A stretch of DNA of 64,000 bases from UBA1413 sp964552955 (GCA_964552955.1 CAZKIU010000001.1:102488-166487); one strand, 5' to 3'. Numbered from the stretch's first letter, positions 17,304 through 27,136 are shown. Made by a program: numbers and translations. The notes: generated from the letters alone by a model not told the origin.

Positions 17304-19007
17304 ATGCTACTGTGGATTTTCATGCCTATTCTAAGGTTGCATGGGCAGGAGGTAAAAATTGTGGTAGCCGCCACCTCTGACGTGCACGGCTGCCTCTTTC
17401 CCTACGATTTCGAAGAGGGCCAGCCCGGCAAGAGCTCCCTGGCCGGCGTATACCACCTCACCGACTCGATACGCCGTGTGGGGATTCCCCTGCTCCTGCT
17501 TGAGAACGGCGACCTCCTCCAGGGCACCCCGGTAGCCTATTATGCCAACTTTGTGCAGAAAAAACGGAAAAACCTCTTCTCACGCGCCCTGAACCTGATG
17601 GACTACGATGCAGCCACAGCAGGCAACCACGATATCGAGGCCGGTCCGGCCGTCTATTACCGTATGCAGCGTGAACTGCAGATGCCCTACCTGGGGGCGA
17701 ATATCCTTAACGATACCACCGGGGAACCCCGTTTCAAACCCTACACCATCTTCCGGCGTGAAGGGATCACCATCGCCATCCTGGGGATGATCACTCCTTC
17801 GGTGCCCGAATGGCTCCCCCAGAAAATGTGGAAAGGACTCTCCTTCAGCGACATGGTCCCAGAAGCCCGCAGATGGGTGGAGATTATCAGGGAAAGGGAA
17901 GATCCCGATCTGATGGTTGGGTTGTTCCATACAGGTTTTGGAGACGATGAGCCTCTCGCCCCCGGGAAGGCCCCCGAGAATGCAGGCCTCAGAATTGCCC
18001 AACAGGTGCCGGGTTTTGACCTGATCGTCCTGGGCCATGATCACCGCCGCAGAAACGAATGGATCACCCGTTCCGACAGCAGCCGGGTACTGCTCCTCAA
18101 CCCAGGCAATGCCGCCACCCACCTGGCTGTGGCCCAATTCACCCTTTCTGCCGGGAAAAACACACCTCCGCGCCTTCTGAAAACCGAAGGCACCCTCCTG
18201 AAGGTTCCGGAAACCCCGGGGGAAAACCGCTATACCCGCCGCTTCCGTAAAGACCGGAAAGCCATCGGGGCCTTCTCCGACCGGAAAGTGGGCACACTGA
18301 GCGCACCCATGACAGGTGTAGAGGCCCTCTTCGGGAATTCGGCCTTCCTCGACCTCATCCACAAGGTCCAACTCAAAACCACAGGTGCCGACCTCTCCCT
18401 GGCAGCCCCCCTTTCGGTGTCGGGAGAGATCTCTGCCGGCGACCTCCGGGTCAGAGACCTCTTCCAGATCTACCGCTTCGAGAATTACCTCTACACCATG
18501 GCACTCACCGGAGAGGAAATCAAAAACCACCTGGAATACTCCTATGGACTCTGGCTCAACACGATGACCTCTCCCAACGATCATCTCCTCCTGTTCAGCC
18601 CGGGCAGAAGCGACCGCAAAGCGCTGACTAACCCCTATTACAACTTCGATTCGGCAGCAGGTATCCTCTATACCGTCGATGTCACACAACCTACCGGAAA
18701 CCGGGTCACCATCACCGGTTTCGAAGACGGCCGCCCCTTTGATCCCCTGAGAACCTACCGGGTAGCCATCAACTCCTATCGGGGCAGCGGCGGCGGTGGG
18801 CACCTGACCACCGGGGCCGGCATCCCCCGTGAAAAACTGCAGGAGAGAATCACCTGGTCTTCTGACACCGACCTCCGTACCCTTTTGATGCGCTACCTGG
18901 AAAACCACGGCACCCTCCACCCCACTCCGGGCACCAACTGGAAAATCATTCCGGAGGAGTATGCCTCCCAGGGCAGAGCCACTGACCTCCCCCTCCTGTC
19001 CCGCTGA
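17304..19007 (+). CDS. 5'-nucleotidase / cyclic-nucleotide phosphodiesterase family protein (UshA-like)
   Basis: Periplasmic metallophosphoesterase that releases nucleosides and phosphate from nucleotides. The frame is open from 17100, but the first 68 codons are mostly translated tandem repeat; ATG 17304 (MLLWIFMPILRLHGQ) gives a signal peptide and is preferred, leaving about 567 residues. The calcineurin-like domain shows the metal motifs ATSDVHG, ENGDLLQG, TAGNHD, LFHTGFG and LGHDHRR in the right order over residues ~15-270. The C-terminal 5'-nucleotidase domain (~330-540) contains SLAAPLSVSGEISAGDLRV and the nucleobase-stacking type segment NSYRGSGGGGH. Possible alternative substrates are UDP-sugars. 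Confidence 0.9.
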   Translation: MLLWIFMPILRLHGQEVKIVVAATSDVHGCLFPYDFEEGQPGKSSLAGVYHLTDSIRRVGIPLLLLENGDLLQGTPVAYYANFVQKKRKNLFSRALNLMDYDAATAGNHDIEAGPAVYYRMQRELQMPYLGANILNDTTGEPRFKPYTIFRREGITIAILGMITPSVPEWLPQKMWKGLSFSDMVPEARRWVEIIREREDPDLMVGLFHTGFGDDEPLAPGKAPENAGLRIAQQVPGFDLIVLGHDHRRRNEWITRSDSSRVLLLNPGNAATHLAVAQFTLSAGKNTPPRLLKTEGTLLKVPETPGENRYTRRFRKDRKAIGAFSDRKVGTLSAPMTGVEALFGNSAFLDLIHKVQLKTTGADLSLAAPLSVSGEISAGDLRVRDLFQIYRFENYLYTMALTGEEIKNHLEYSYGLWLNTMTSPNDHLLLFSPGRSDRKALTNPYYNFDSAAGILYTVDVTQPTGNRVTITGFEDGRPFDPLRTYRVAINSYRGSGGGGHLTTGAGIPREKLQERITWSSDTDLRTLLMRYLENHGTLHPTPGTNWKIIPEEYASQGRATDLPLLSR

Positions 19008-19066
19008 ACACACGCCGTTACCTCCTTGATATTTCTGCCCCGATCCCTATCGATGAAGAGGGGAAT

Positions 19067-19168
19067 AAACCAGACTGATGGTTGAACAACCCCAAAGGTT
19101 GATCCTGATCGGAGGATGAACCAGACTAAAGGTTCAACCAATCCAAAGGATTAATCACGCCGGAAGAG
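19067..19168 (+). repeat. 51-base tandem duplication upstream of the isomerase-like gene
   Basis: AAACCAGACTGATGGTT at 19067 recurs as GAACCAGACTAAAGGTT at 19118, and similarity continues through CCAAAGG and the CGGAAG-type end, giving two diverged copies in register at 51 bases. Just downstream, TAATTTTG at 19190-19197 is a candidate -7 box for the gene at 19229. Confidence 0.65.
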
Positions 19169-19228
19169 ATCAAAATTCACCGATTATGGTAATTTTGTGG
19201 GGGAGATAAACAGTTAAAATCAAATGAT

Positions 19229-20068
19229 ATGAAGAGAATTATCTTTCTGGCCCTTTTGCTGGCCACACAATTAATGGTGGTACAGGCCCAGGCGCCTGCC
19301 CGCCCGGGAGAGCGCCCTGCCCCCGACACCCGGGAGCAGTTCAAGGTAGGCATGGCCGGCTACACCTTCCGCCATTTCGACCTCGACAAAACCCTGGAGG
19401 CGATGCAGAAAGCCGACGTCCACTACCTGTGCATCAAAGACTTCCATCTTCCCCTGAACAGCACTGCGGAGCAGATCGCCGCCTTTCACGCCAAACTCAA
19501 GGCCAGCGGAGTCACCGGCTATGCCGTAGGCCCCATTTATATGAAAAACAAAGAGGAGATCGACAACGCCTTTGACTATGCCCAACGCGTGGGCGTCACC
19601 ATGATCGTGGGGGTTCCCAATTACGAGCTGCTCCCCTATGTCGATCAGAAAGTTAAAGAGACTGGCTTCAAATACGCCATCCATCTCCACGGTCCCGACA
19701 TGCCCCTCTACCCCGATGCCGACGACGTGTGGAACAACGTGAAAGACCTCGACCCCCGTATCGGCATGTGCCTCGACATCGGCCACGACACCCGCAATGG
19801 CAAAGATCCGGTGAAAGACCTCAAAAAATACCAATCCCGCGTGTTTGACATCCATATCAAGGATGTGACCGGAACCACCAAGGCAGGCTATTCGGTCGAG
19901 ATCGGCCGGGGGGTCATCAACATTCCGGCCTTCGTGAAGATGCTCCGGAAAGTGGGCTACACCGGCGTCTGCAGCCTCGAGCACGAGAAAAGCATGCAGG
20001 ATCCCTTCATGGGCATCGCCGAATCGATCGGGTACTTCCGGGGAGTCATCGAAGCCACCCGCAAATAA
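19229..20068 (+). CDS. exported sugar phosphate isomerase/epimerase-like TIM-barrel protein
   Basis: 279 residues, signal peptide MKRIIFLALLLATQLMVVQA then a proline-rich linker. The rest is the xylose-isomerase-like/AP endonuclease 2 barrel: FKVGMAGYTFRHFDLDKTLE, HLHGPDMP, MCLDIGHDTRNGK, VFDIHIKDVTG and VCSLEHEKS carry the histidine, aspartate and glutamate metal ligands expected for this fold. Cytoplasmic relatives isomerise or epimerise sugars; exported versions are frequent beside Gfo/Idh proteins and glycosidases in Bacteroidota, with mostly unknown substrates. It precedes the GH127 gene by 154 bases in the same direction, so an L-arabinose-related sugar is a reasonable but unproven guess. 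Confidence 0.85.
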   Translation: MKRIIFLALLLATQLMVVQAQAPARPGERPAPDTREQFKVGMAGYTFRHFDLDKTLEAMQKADVHYLCIKDFHLPLNSTAEQIAAFHAKLKASGVTGYAVGPIYMKNKEEIDNAFDYAQRVGVTMIVGVPNYELLPYVDQKVKETGFKYAIHLHGPDMPLYPDADDVWNNVKDLDPRIGMCLDIGHDTRNGKDPVKDLKKYQSRVFDIHIKDVTGTTKAGYSVEIGRGVINIPAFVKMLRKVGYTGVCSLEHEKSMQDPFMGIAESIGYFRGVIEATRK

Positions 20069-20222
20069 CAGGGCTGGAGCCGGCATGGAATCTTCCTTTT
20101 TTTCTCCTCCGGAAATCTTCTCAAGCCCTGGCGGCTGCGAAGCGGCTCCGCATGGCCTGAACAACCATCCTGGGCCATACTGCGATATATAACTAAAGAA
20201 CAAGTCATTAAATAGTTTAGTA

Positions 20223-22607
20223 GTGAAAAGTCGTGTATCCATGCTGATCCTGGCCCTCCTGCTGGCAGGATGTCGTTTTATTCCGGAGGAGACGACTGAA
20301 GCTGGCGGTCGCGAAGTGATTCCCTTCAGGGCGATCACCTTTCCCCTCACCGATGTGAAGCTTCTCGACGGGCCCTTTCTTGATGCCACCCGGCTGAATG
20401 AGGTTGCACTGCTCCGCTACGAACCCGACCGGTTGCTGGCCAAATTCAGGAAGGAAGCAGGGCTGAAACCCCGTGCTGAGCATTACCATGGCTGGGAAGA
20501 CAACACCATCGCCGGCCACAGCCTGGGCCATTACCTGAGTGCCTGCGCCCTGATGTTCCAGACAACCGGCAACCAGGAATTCCTCACCCGCGTCAATTAC
20601 ATGGTCGACGAGCTGGCCCTTTGCCAGGAAGCCGACGGCGACGGCTACATCGGGGCTTTCCCCCTGGGGAAAAAGATCCTGGAAGAAGAGGTGGCCAAAG
20701 GGAACATCCGCTCCCAGGGGTTTGACCTGAACGGCATCTGGGTGCCCTATTACACCCAGCATAAGGTGCTGATGGGTCTGCTCGACGCTTACTTCCGTTG
20801 CGGAAATGAAAAAGCCCTCACGGTGGCGACCCGTTTTGCCGACTGGCTGGAGACCATCATCAGGGACCTCACGGGTGATCAGATCCAGGAGATGCTCCGC
20901 TGTGAACATGGGGGCATCAACGAAGCCCTGGCCGAACTCTACAACGCCACGGGTGAGGAGAGGTACCTCACGCTCTCGCGGGTGTTCCATCACCGCGAGA
21001 TCCTCGACTCCCTGGCCAACGGGGTAGACATCCTTCCTGGGAAACATGCCAACACCCAGATTCCCAAGCTGGTGGGACTGGCCCGGCGTTTTGAGCTCAC
21101 CGGCGCAGAAGAGGACCACCAGGCGGCCCTGTTTTTCTGGGACAGGGTGGTCCATCACCACTCCTACGTCACCGGCGGCCACTGCGACCATGAGTATTTC
21201 GGCCCACCCGACACCCTCCGCGACCGCCTCAGCAGTGAAACCACCGAAACCTGCAACGTATACAACATGCTGAAGCTGAGCAGCCACCTCTTCACCTGGG
21301 AAGCCTCCCCCGAGGTCGCCGACTTCTACGAAAGAGCCCTCTTCAACCATATCCTCTCCTCACAGCACCCCGCCGATGGCAGGGTGATCTACAACCTCTC
21401 CCTCGAAATGGGAGGCTTCAAGGAGTACCAGGATCCCTTTTGGTTCACCTGTTGCGTAGGCTCCGGCATGGAAAACCACTCCAAATACGGGGAGAATATC
21501 TATTACCATAACGATGAGGAACTCTTTGTGGCCCAATACATCGCCTCGGAACTCCACTGGAAGGAAAAGGGACTGAAGATCACCCAGCAGACCCGCTACC
21601 CCGCTGAACCTTCCACGACGCTCCGCTTCGAATGCCCGCAACCTGTTCCGGTCACCGTGATGATCCGTTATCCCCACTGGGCAGAAAACGGAATCATGAT
21701 CAGGGTCAACGGCCTGGTACACCACCACAAGGCAAAACCCGGCAGTTTCATTCCCGTTATGAGAAACTGGAAAAGCGGAGATGAGCTGATGGTGGAAGTC
21801 CCCTTTTCGCTGCGGCTGGAACCCATGCCCGACGATACCAACCGGGTGGCCGTGATGTATGGCCCCCTGGTTCTGGCCGGTGAACTGGGAGCCGTCGAAG
21901 ACACGGCCGCCCTGCATCCCGATTATGTGCCGGTGCTGATGACCAGCGACCGGAACCCGGCCCACTGGACAGAACCCGTCGCCGGAATGGCCAACACCTT
22001 CCGGACAGTGAACACCGGCAGACCCCGTGAACTGCTCCTCCATCCCTTCTATAAGGTCCACGACCACCGCTATTCGGTCTATTTCGACCTCTTCGACGAA
22101 GAACGATGGCAGGCCCAACAGGAGAAATACCTGGCACACCTCAGAGAGCAGAAAGAACTCGAGAGCCGGACGATAGACTTCTTCCAGCCCGGAGAGATGC
22201 AACCCGAACGGAACCACCGCTTTGAGGGAGACAAGAGCTGGACCGGCGAATTCCGGAGGAGGAAATACCGCGAAGCCGACCGCGGAGGGTGGTTTTCATT
22301 CCGCATGAAAGCCCCCGGTGATCAGCCCCTCCTCCTGGGCGTGGAATACTGGGGAGGCTACCAGGGCGCCAAGACCTTTGACATCCTGGTCAATGACAGA
22401 GTGATGGCCTCTGAGAACATCAGCAGTGCCCGCCCCGGTGAATTCTACGTCAAGGAATATTCACTGCCCGCCGACCTGAAGATAACCGGCAACAGTGTGA
22501 CCGTGAAATTTGTCCCCCGCGAGGGACATCGGGCAGGCCCTGTCTTCGGGATCAGAATGCTTAAAGAGAAGGATGCAGCCATGGGCAGTGACCTCCCAAT
22601 GAATTAA
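20223..22607 (+). CDS. GH127 family (DUF1680) beta-L-arabinofuranosidase, lipoprotein
   Basis: 794 residues from GTG 20223 (a later ATG at 20241 would shorten the signal). Lipoprotein signal MLILALLLAGC, so likely anchored in the outer membrane. The (alpha/alpha)6 barrel runs from LDGPFLDATRLNEVALLRYE to about residue 440. The Zn-binding and nucleophile set known from the Bifidobacterium enzyme is present: ETTETCNVYN (E342, C344) and WFTCCVGSGMENH (C410, C411). Two beta-sandwich domains follow, and the C-terminal ~130 residues (WFSFRMKAPGDQPLLLGVEY) are the extra domain seen in this branch. It removes terminal beta-L-arabinofuranose from arabinans or hydroxyproline arabinosides. Confidence 0.95.
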   Translation: MKSRVSMLILALLLAGCRFIPEETTEAGGREVIPFRAITFPLTDVKLLDGPFLDATRLNEVALLRYEPDRLLAKFRKEAGLKPRAEHYHGWEDNTIAGHSLGHYLSACALMFQTTGNQEFLTRVNYMVDELALCQEADGDGYIGAFPLGKKILEEEVAKGNIRSQGFDLNGIWVPYYTQHKVLMGLLDAYFRCGNEKALTVATRFADWLETIIRDLTGDQIQEMLRCEHGGINEALAELYNATGEERYLTLSRVFHHREILDSLANGVDILPGKHANTQIPKLVGLARRFELTGAEEDHQAALFFWDRVVHHHSYVTGGHCDHEYFGPPDTLRDRLSSETTETCNVYNMLKLSSHLFTWEASPEVADFYERALFNHILSSQHPADGRVIYNLSLEMGGFKEYQDPFWFTCCVGSGMENHSKYGENIYYHNDEELFVAQYIASELHWKEKGLKITQQTRYPAEPSTTLRFECPQPVPVTVMIRYPHWAENGIMIRVNGLVHHHKAKPGSFIPVMRNWKSGDELMVEVPFSLRLEPMPDDTNRVAVMYGPLVLAGELGAVEDTAALHPDYVPVLMTSDRNPAHWTEPVAGMANTFRTVNTGRPRELLLHPFYKVHDHRYSVYFDLFDEERWQAQQEKYLAHLREQKELESRTIDFFQPGEMQPERNHRFEGDKSWTGEFRRRKYREADRGGWFSFRMKAPGDQPLLLGVEYWGGYQGAKTFDILVNDRVMASENISSARPGEFYVKEYSLPADLKITGNSVTVKFVPREGHRAGPVFGIRMLKEKDAAMGSDLPMN

Positions 22608-22750
22608 CCCCGTCCCCATCTTCTCTTTCCGTGATTTTGATTATCTTGTCAGCCAGGCAGAACGCCCGATGACCTCCTGGTTTCTGCAAGGTCTCAGGAT
22701 TATGCCCCACCATTTGAAGTGGTTATAATTAACCTTATCATTGCTTCCCA

Positions 22751-23758
22751 TTGAACAGAAAGCTTCTGTATGGCTTGGTATTCATTCTATCCCCGTTTCT
22801 GACAGGCTTCTGCCTGGCTCAGGATGTGGGGTTTTCCCAGTTTTATTCCCATCCCCTTTACCTGAATCCGGCTTTTGCGGGGAGCCTGGGGGTTCCCCGG
22901 ATCAACCTCCAATACCGTGACCAATGGCACGGCCTGCCCGATGCCTACGTGACACAGAGCCTCTCCTTTGACCTGCCCGTGCCCCGGCTGCAGGGCGGAG
23001 TGGCCCTTCATCTGATCAGGGATACTCAGGCAGGAGGAGTGCTGAATGCCCTCCAGGCCGGGTTCATTTACGCCTCCCACTTCAGGGTGGGCGAAAAATG
23101 GTGGTTCTCGGGCGCCCTCGAGGCAGCTTACCACCACCATAGTATCGACTGGGCCCAACTGGTCTTCGCCGACAATGTGGATCCCTACAGGGGAGAATAC
23201 CTGCCCACCGCCGAAACCCCCCTCACCGACCAGAACTATGGATATGCCGACTTCTCAACAGGCGTGCTCCTCTATGGAGAACGCCTCTTTGCCGGTGTGG
23301 CCGTCCACCACCTCTCCCAACCTTTGCAAAGCTGGTATGATGCATCGGAGGAGAGCAGCCGCCTCCACCGCAAATACACCCTCCACTTCGGCACCCGCAT
23401 CCCCATTCACGGCCATGGCTACTGGCGCAAGACCTTCGACCTCTCCCCGCAAGTGGTCCTCATGCAACAAGGCCCCTTCCGGCAATTCAACTACGGCATG
23501 CTGGCCAACTACCACGGCTTCACCGCCGGCACCTGGTTCCGCCAGGACCTCGCCTTCCATTACGATGCCCTCATCCTCCTGGTCGGATATATGAAAAAAC
23601 GGTGGCACTTCACCTATAGCTACGACTTCACCGTGTCGGGACTCGGCGCCCGCTCCGGCGGAACCAGCGAAATCTCCCTCTCCTTCCTCCTCCGCGATTT
23701 CACAAAAACCCTCGCCTTCCCCTTCTACCGCCCCTACAAGGACTACATCGGAGAATAG
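22751..23758 (+). CDS. PorP/SprF family outer-membrane protein (type IX secretion associated)
   Basis: 335 residues. It seems to start with TTG at 22751 (there is no ATG ahead of the signal sequence LYGLVFILSPFLTGFCLAQ). The family opening QDVGFSQFYSHPLYLNPAFAG is unmistakable; the remainder is beta-barrel sequence. SprF-like proteins are needed for surface delivery or anchoring of a specific T9SS type B cargo, usually encoded next door. Here the neighbouring gene in convergent orientation (24008-27136) ends in exactly such a sorting domain, so the two probably work as a pair. The 143 bases upstream hold no clear promoter. Confidence 0.93.
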   Translation: MNRKLLYGLVFILSPFLTGFCLAQDVGFSQFYSHPLYLNPAFAGSLGVPRINLQYRDQWHGLPDAYVTQSLSFDLPVPRLQGGVALHLIRDTQAGGVLNALQAGFIYASHFRVGEKWWFSGALEAAYHHHSIDWAQLVFADNVDPYRGEYLPTAETPLTDQNYGYADFSTGVLLYGERLFAGVAVHHLSQPLQSWYDASEESSRLHRKYTLHFGTRIPIHGHGYWRKTFDLSPQVVLMQQGPFRQFNYGMLANYHGFTAGTWFRQDLAFHYDALILLVGYMKKRWHFTYSYDFTVSGLGARSGGTSEISLSFLLRDFTKTLAFPFYRPYKDYIGE

Positions 23759-23762
23759 TCTG

Positions 23763-23935
23763 GAATGAGGAATCTTGAGTCTGGAATNNNNNNNNNNNNN
23801 NNNNNNNNNNNNNNNNNNNNNNNNNNNNNNNNNNNNNNNNNNNNNNNNNNNNNNNNNNNNNNNNNNNNNNNNNNNNNNNNNNNNNNNGAATCTTGAATCT
23901 TGAATCTTGAATCTTGAATAATCTTGATTCAAGAC
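23763..23935. repeat. heptamer (GAATCTT) tandem repeat containing a 100-N scaffold gap
   Basis: The left edge reads GAATGAGGAATCTTGAG and the right edge from 23888 is (GAATCTT) repeated four times, then a diverged copy and TTGATTCAAG. The N run is 23788-23887. The unit is the reverse complement of the ATTCAAG family at 17120-17229. Unlike the gaps at 5310 and 27261 there is no 55-base overlap, so the real array is longer than assembled. It lies between the stops of two convergent genes. Confidence 0.88.
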
Positions 23936-24007
23936 ACTATCAATTCAGTTCTATAGGGTCAATGCTTAACCTGGCCTGGGCAAAGGGAGGACCCTCGTCC
24001 TTGATCT

Positions 24008-27000
24008 TTATCTGATCAGGAGGACCTGGCCCTGGCGCGAGTGGGTGAAGCCCTGGATATCGGTATAATCGGCGCGCCAGATGTAGTTGCCCATGGGAGC
24101 CTCCCGGCTGTTGCGCAGAGTGCCGTCCCATGGATGGTCCAGGCTCTTCGACTCAAAGATCAGCTCGCCCCAGCGGTTGTAAATCTGCATCCGGAATCGC
24201 CCGGGATCCACCCCCAGCGTGAAAGGCATAAAGGTACGGTTTTCCGGAATATCGCTCCCCGGCCGGAAAGCATTGGGAGCATGAACATTGAACGGAAGGA
24301 TGTCCACAACCATCGAGACAGTATCCTTGCAGCCCATCCCCGACACCGCCTCCAGAAGAACTGGGTATTGTCCGACCTGCCGGTATTCATGGCAGGGATT
24401 CTCCTCCTCTGAAAAACCCCCATCGCCAAACTCCCAGTGATACCGCTCCCCAAAAAGGGTCTGATTGGTAAACTTAAGGTTCGCCTGTTCGAGTAAGGCC
24501 ACAGGATAGTCCACCTCAAAACGGGCTTCCGGCGTCTTATAGATCTTGACCATCTCCTCCAGAAGAAAACCAGCTTTGCACCCGGTAACCGGGTTGGTGA
24601 TCAAGAGGGTCACATCATAAAAGCCCGGTTGGTTATAGGTGTGCACCGGGAACTGCTCTGTGCTGGTAGCCCCGTCGCCGAAGTCCCAGTTGAAATCGAG
24701 GTGATCGCTTACGTTGAGTTTTCCGGTGAACCGGACCAGATCCGAGTCGCAGGCCTGGCTCCGGTCGGTGGTCATCGTGAAATCGGGCGCCGCCCCGAAG
24801 GGAAGACGGGTCACCTCCCCCTGGCAGCCATTCTCACTCACCTGCAGTGAAACGAAGGGCTGCCCGCTTCCAAAGGGAGCAAACGACACCCGGGCCCGGT
24901 CCCAACGGGTCAGCTCAAAGGCACAATTCCCGAAATCCCAGTCCAGCCTGGCTGCGGGACTGGCATTCCCCGTGTAAACCACCTCACGGCTGTATCCCTT
25001 GCAGGGGTCGCCCGGATCATCCACAAATGCAAACGACGACGTGGGTATCTGATAAATCCCGGTGGTCAGCGTATCCTGGACCACACACCCCTTATCGGTC
25101 GTCACCGTATAAGTGAATTGGTAGGGGCCCCATCCGGAAACCGTAAAATCAGTAGACCGCTCCTTTTTCCCCGGAAAGGTGACCCCGGCCTGGGGAGTAA
25201 CCCCCCAATTCCACGATTTCAGACTCCAGGCCCCGTCATCACCCGAAATCTGCGCCGTCAGCTTTCCCGATTTCTCCCCGCAGATCAGCGCTTCCCCGTC
25301 TATTTTCACTTCTGGCACAGGGTAAAAAGAGAGTTCCATGGTATCACTCGCGGGGCAATAAAACTGATTAGTCGCCGTAACACTGTACGCTCCGGGGGTG
25401 GAGACCTGGATCTGCGAAGTAGTGGCCCCGGTATTCCAGGCATAGGAAGGGGAGCGGCCTTGATCCTTGATCCACCTGACGTTCAAATTCCGGGCGTGGG
25501 GGCATCCCATGGTGTCGTTTCCGATCGTGATCCGGGGATCACTCAACTCCAGAAAAAGGGAGTCCTTCTGTCTGCAACCGTCCACCGTGGAGGCAGCAAC
25601 ATAGTACCACCCCCTTTCGCCCACGCTGAGATCCTGAAGCGTGTCCTCTTTCCCGGTGCTCCAGGTATAGCGGTCGAAATAGGGCCCCGCATCGAGCAAC
25701 AGGTGGGTGCCCTGACATATCACAATGGAATCGCCGTCGAGACTCAGGTTGGGACTGGTCTGCAACCCGTCACTCAAATCAAGCACCAAGTTCAGGTTGA
25801 ACCCCACCCCGTATCCAAACGCCTCGTTTCCGCCAAAACCATACACATAGGCAATGAATCCCCGGTCTGACCTGAAATTCCGCAGCCGATGGGTACCCTG
25901 TGTCAATTGAATACTCGCACTGGCATACTTACCATTGCCATAGGTCCTGAAATAACCCGCAGAAAGAGGCACCTCGTCAAGTAAAAGATTGCCGATATCA
26001 GCCACCGGAACCACAATATTGACATAATACACCCGCATCAGGGTGGATTGATAAGCCACAAAGGTCACATCGTTTTTGGCCTGGCTGACCGGACTGAGGA
26101 TGAGCATAAAACCATCGCCATGGGTCACCCTGTCATTGCTCCTTGACTGGCTGTACTGGGCGACCAGGATGGGCTTATCGGCAGTGATCCGCGTGGGGGA
26201 ACTCAGCGTGGTCTCGTAGAATTCTCCCTTATGAATTGTTACTCTTCTGACATTGTCAAAATAAATGGTCGTATTATTCTGGGCCGCCATGATCCTGAAG
26301 TAGTCCTTGGTCCGCCCGGCCAGGGGAACGGTGTAATACTCCCGGCCCCAGGTTTTCACCGGGGGCATCTGTTCATACATGTGATCCCACCCCCCGTCAG
26401 GAGTAGTAAAGGGAATCGTCGTACTCAGGGAGCCGCCGTACACCGCCACCGGCTTGTCAGCAGTGATCTGACTTCCGGAAAGATCTCCATACAGGGACTG
26501 CACCTGGTAAAGGTCTCCCCGGTTTAAGTTCACGCGCAGGGTATCTCCTTTTCTCGCCGGGCCATCGGGCTCTTCCGAGGGAAGGATCCCCACCGTAGTG
26601 TTATCTTCAGAAGCCACAACCACGAACTCACTGTTGCGACCATGATTCAGATTGGCCTCGTCAACATGAGGTTTGTAACACATGGTAAAATATTCCGTTC
26701 CCAGCGACTGCACCGGGTACATCACCGCCACGTCTGAGGAGTTATTGTCGTGATTCAGACAGTAAACATTGACCGGATCACTGGCCACCAAATGCAGCCC
26801 CAGAGGCAGCACCTTTTCCGAACCCACAGGTTCCACCAGATTGTAGGGAATTCTCAACTGGATGGCATTGTTGGAAGGCACGGTGAAGGACTGATTGTTA
26901 TAAGGCGTGGAGGCGTTCCCGATGAAGATCTGAAAGGTAGCCCCCACCCGCGAGGAAACCGTAATCTCCACATAGTGGTTGTTGGTGTTTCGCCCTTCCA

Positions 27001-27136
27001 TAAAACCGAACCAGAATTCGGTGCCCTCGGTCGACTTCTGGCAACGGGGATCCAGATTGTCCCCCCCGGCCACCAGAGTAACCAGAATCAAACACAAAAC
27101 ACCCACTGCCCGAAAATAGCGCATCCTTAAATCCAT
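24008..27136 (-). CDS. large secreted T9SS type B cargo with IgGFc-binding-like N terminus and PKD-type domains
   Basis: About 1042 residues from ATG 27136 (an ATG at 27124 is also possible); signal segment MRYFRAVGVLCLILVTLVAG. The first ~430 residues match the IgGFc-binding-like domain (GTEFWFGFMEGRN, YPVQSLGTEYF, ADKPVAVYGGS, ADKPILVAQYS). The middle contains Ig-like repeats that ask for 'TWSTG...' and 'AWNTGATTSQIQVS', then two clear PKD domains (LDFNWDFGDGATSTEQ, YHWEFGDGGFSEEENP). The last ~90 residues are the gliding-motility C-terminal (type B sorting) domain: NVHAPNAFRPGSDIPENRT, FRMQIYNRWGELIFESKS and PMGNYIWRADYTD. Predicted cell-surface adhesin or matrix-binding protein. Opposite and convergent to its likely partner PorP/SprF gene. 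Confidence 0.92.
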   Translation of the reverse strand: MDLRMRYFRAVGVLCLILVTLVAGGDNLDPRCQKSTEGTEFWFGFMEGRNTNNHYVEITVSSRVGATFQIFIGNASTPYNNQSFTVPSNNAIQLRIPYNLVEPVGSEKVLPLGLHLVASDPVNVYCLNHDNNSSDVAVMYPVQSLGTEYFTMCYKPHVDEANLNHGRNSEFVVVASEDNTTVGILPSEEPDGPARKGDTLRVNLNRGDLYQVQSLYGDLSGSQITADKPVAVYGGSLSTTIPFTTPDGGWDHMYEQMPPVKTWGREYYTVPLAGRTKDYFRIMAAQNNTTIYFDNVRRVTIHKGEFYETTLSSPTRITADKPILVAQYSQSRSNDRVTHGDGFMLILSPVSQAKNDVTFVAYQSTLMRVYYVNIVVPVADIGNLLLDEVPLSAGYFRTYGNGKYASASIQLTQGTHRLRNFRSDRGFIAYVYGFGGNEAFGYGVGFNLNLVLDLSDGLQTSPNLSLDGDSIVICQGTHLLLDAGPYFDRYTWSTGKEDTLQDLSVGERGWYYVAASTVDGCRQKDSLFLELSDPRITIGNDTMGCPHARNLNVRWIKDQGRSPSYAWNTGATTSQIQVSTPGAYSVTATNQFYCPASDTMELSFYPVPEVKIDGEALICGEKSGKLTAQISGDDGAWSLKSWNWGVTPQAGVTFPGKKERSTDFTVSGWGPYQFTYTVTTDKGCVVQDTLTTGIYQIPTSSFAFVDDPGDPCKGYSREVVYTGNASPAARLDWDFGNCAFELTRWDRARVSFAPFGSGQPFVSLQVSENGCQGEVTRLPFGAAPDFTMTTDRSQACDSDLVRFTGKLNVSDHLDFNWDFGDGATSTEQFPVHTYNQPGFYDVTLLITNPVTGCKAGFLLEEMVKIYKTPEARFEVDYPVALLEQANLKFTNQTLFGERYHWEFGDGGFSEEENPCHEYRQVGQYPVLLEAVSGMGCKDTVSMVVDILPFNVHAPNAFRPGSDIPENRTFMPFTLGVDPGRFRMQIYNRWGELIFESKSLDHPWDGTLRNSREAPMGNYIWRADYTDIQGFTHSRQGQVLLIR

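Noticed and set aside
17580..19013. 477-codon open frame antisense to the 5'-nucleotidase
   Set aside because: Same reason: antisense of a well-supported family, no motif.
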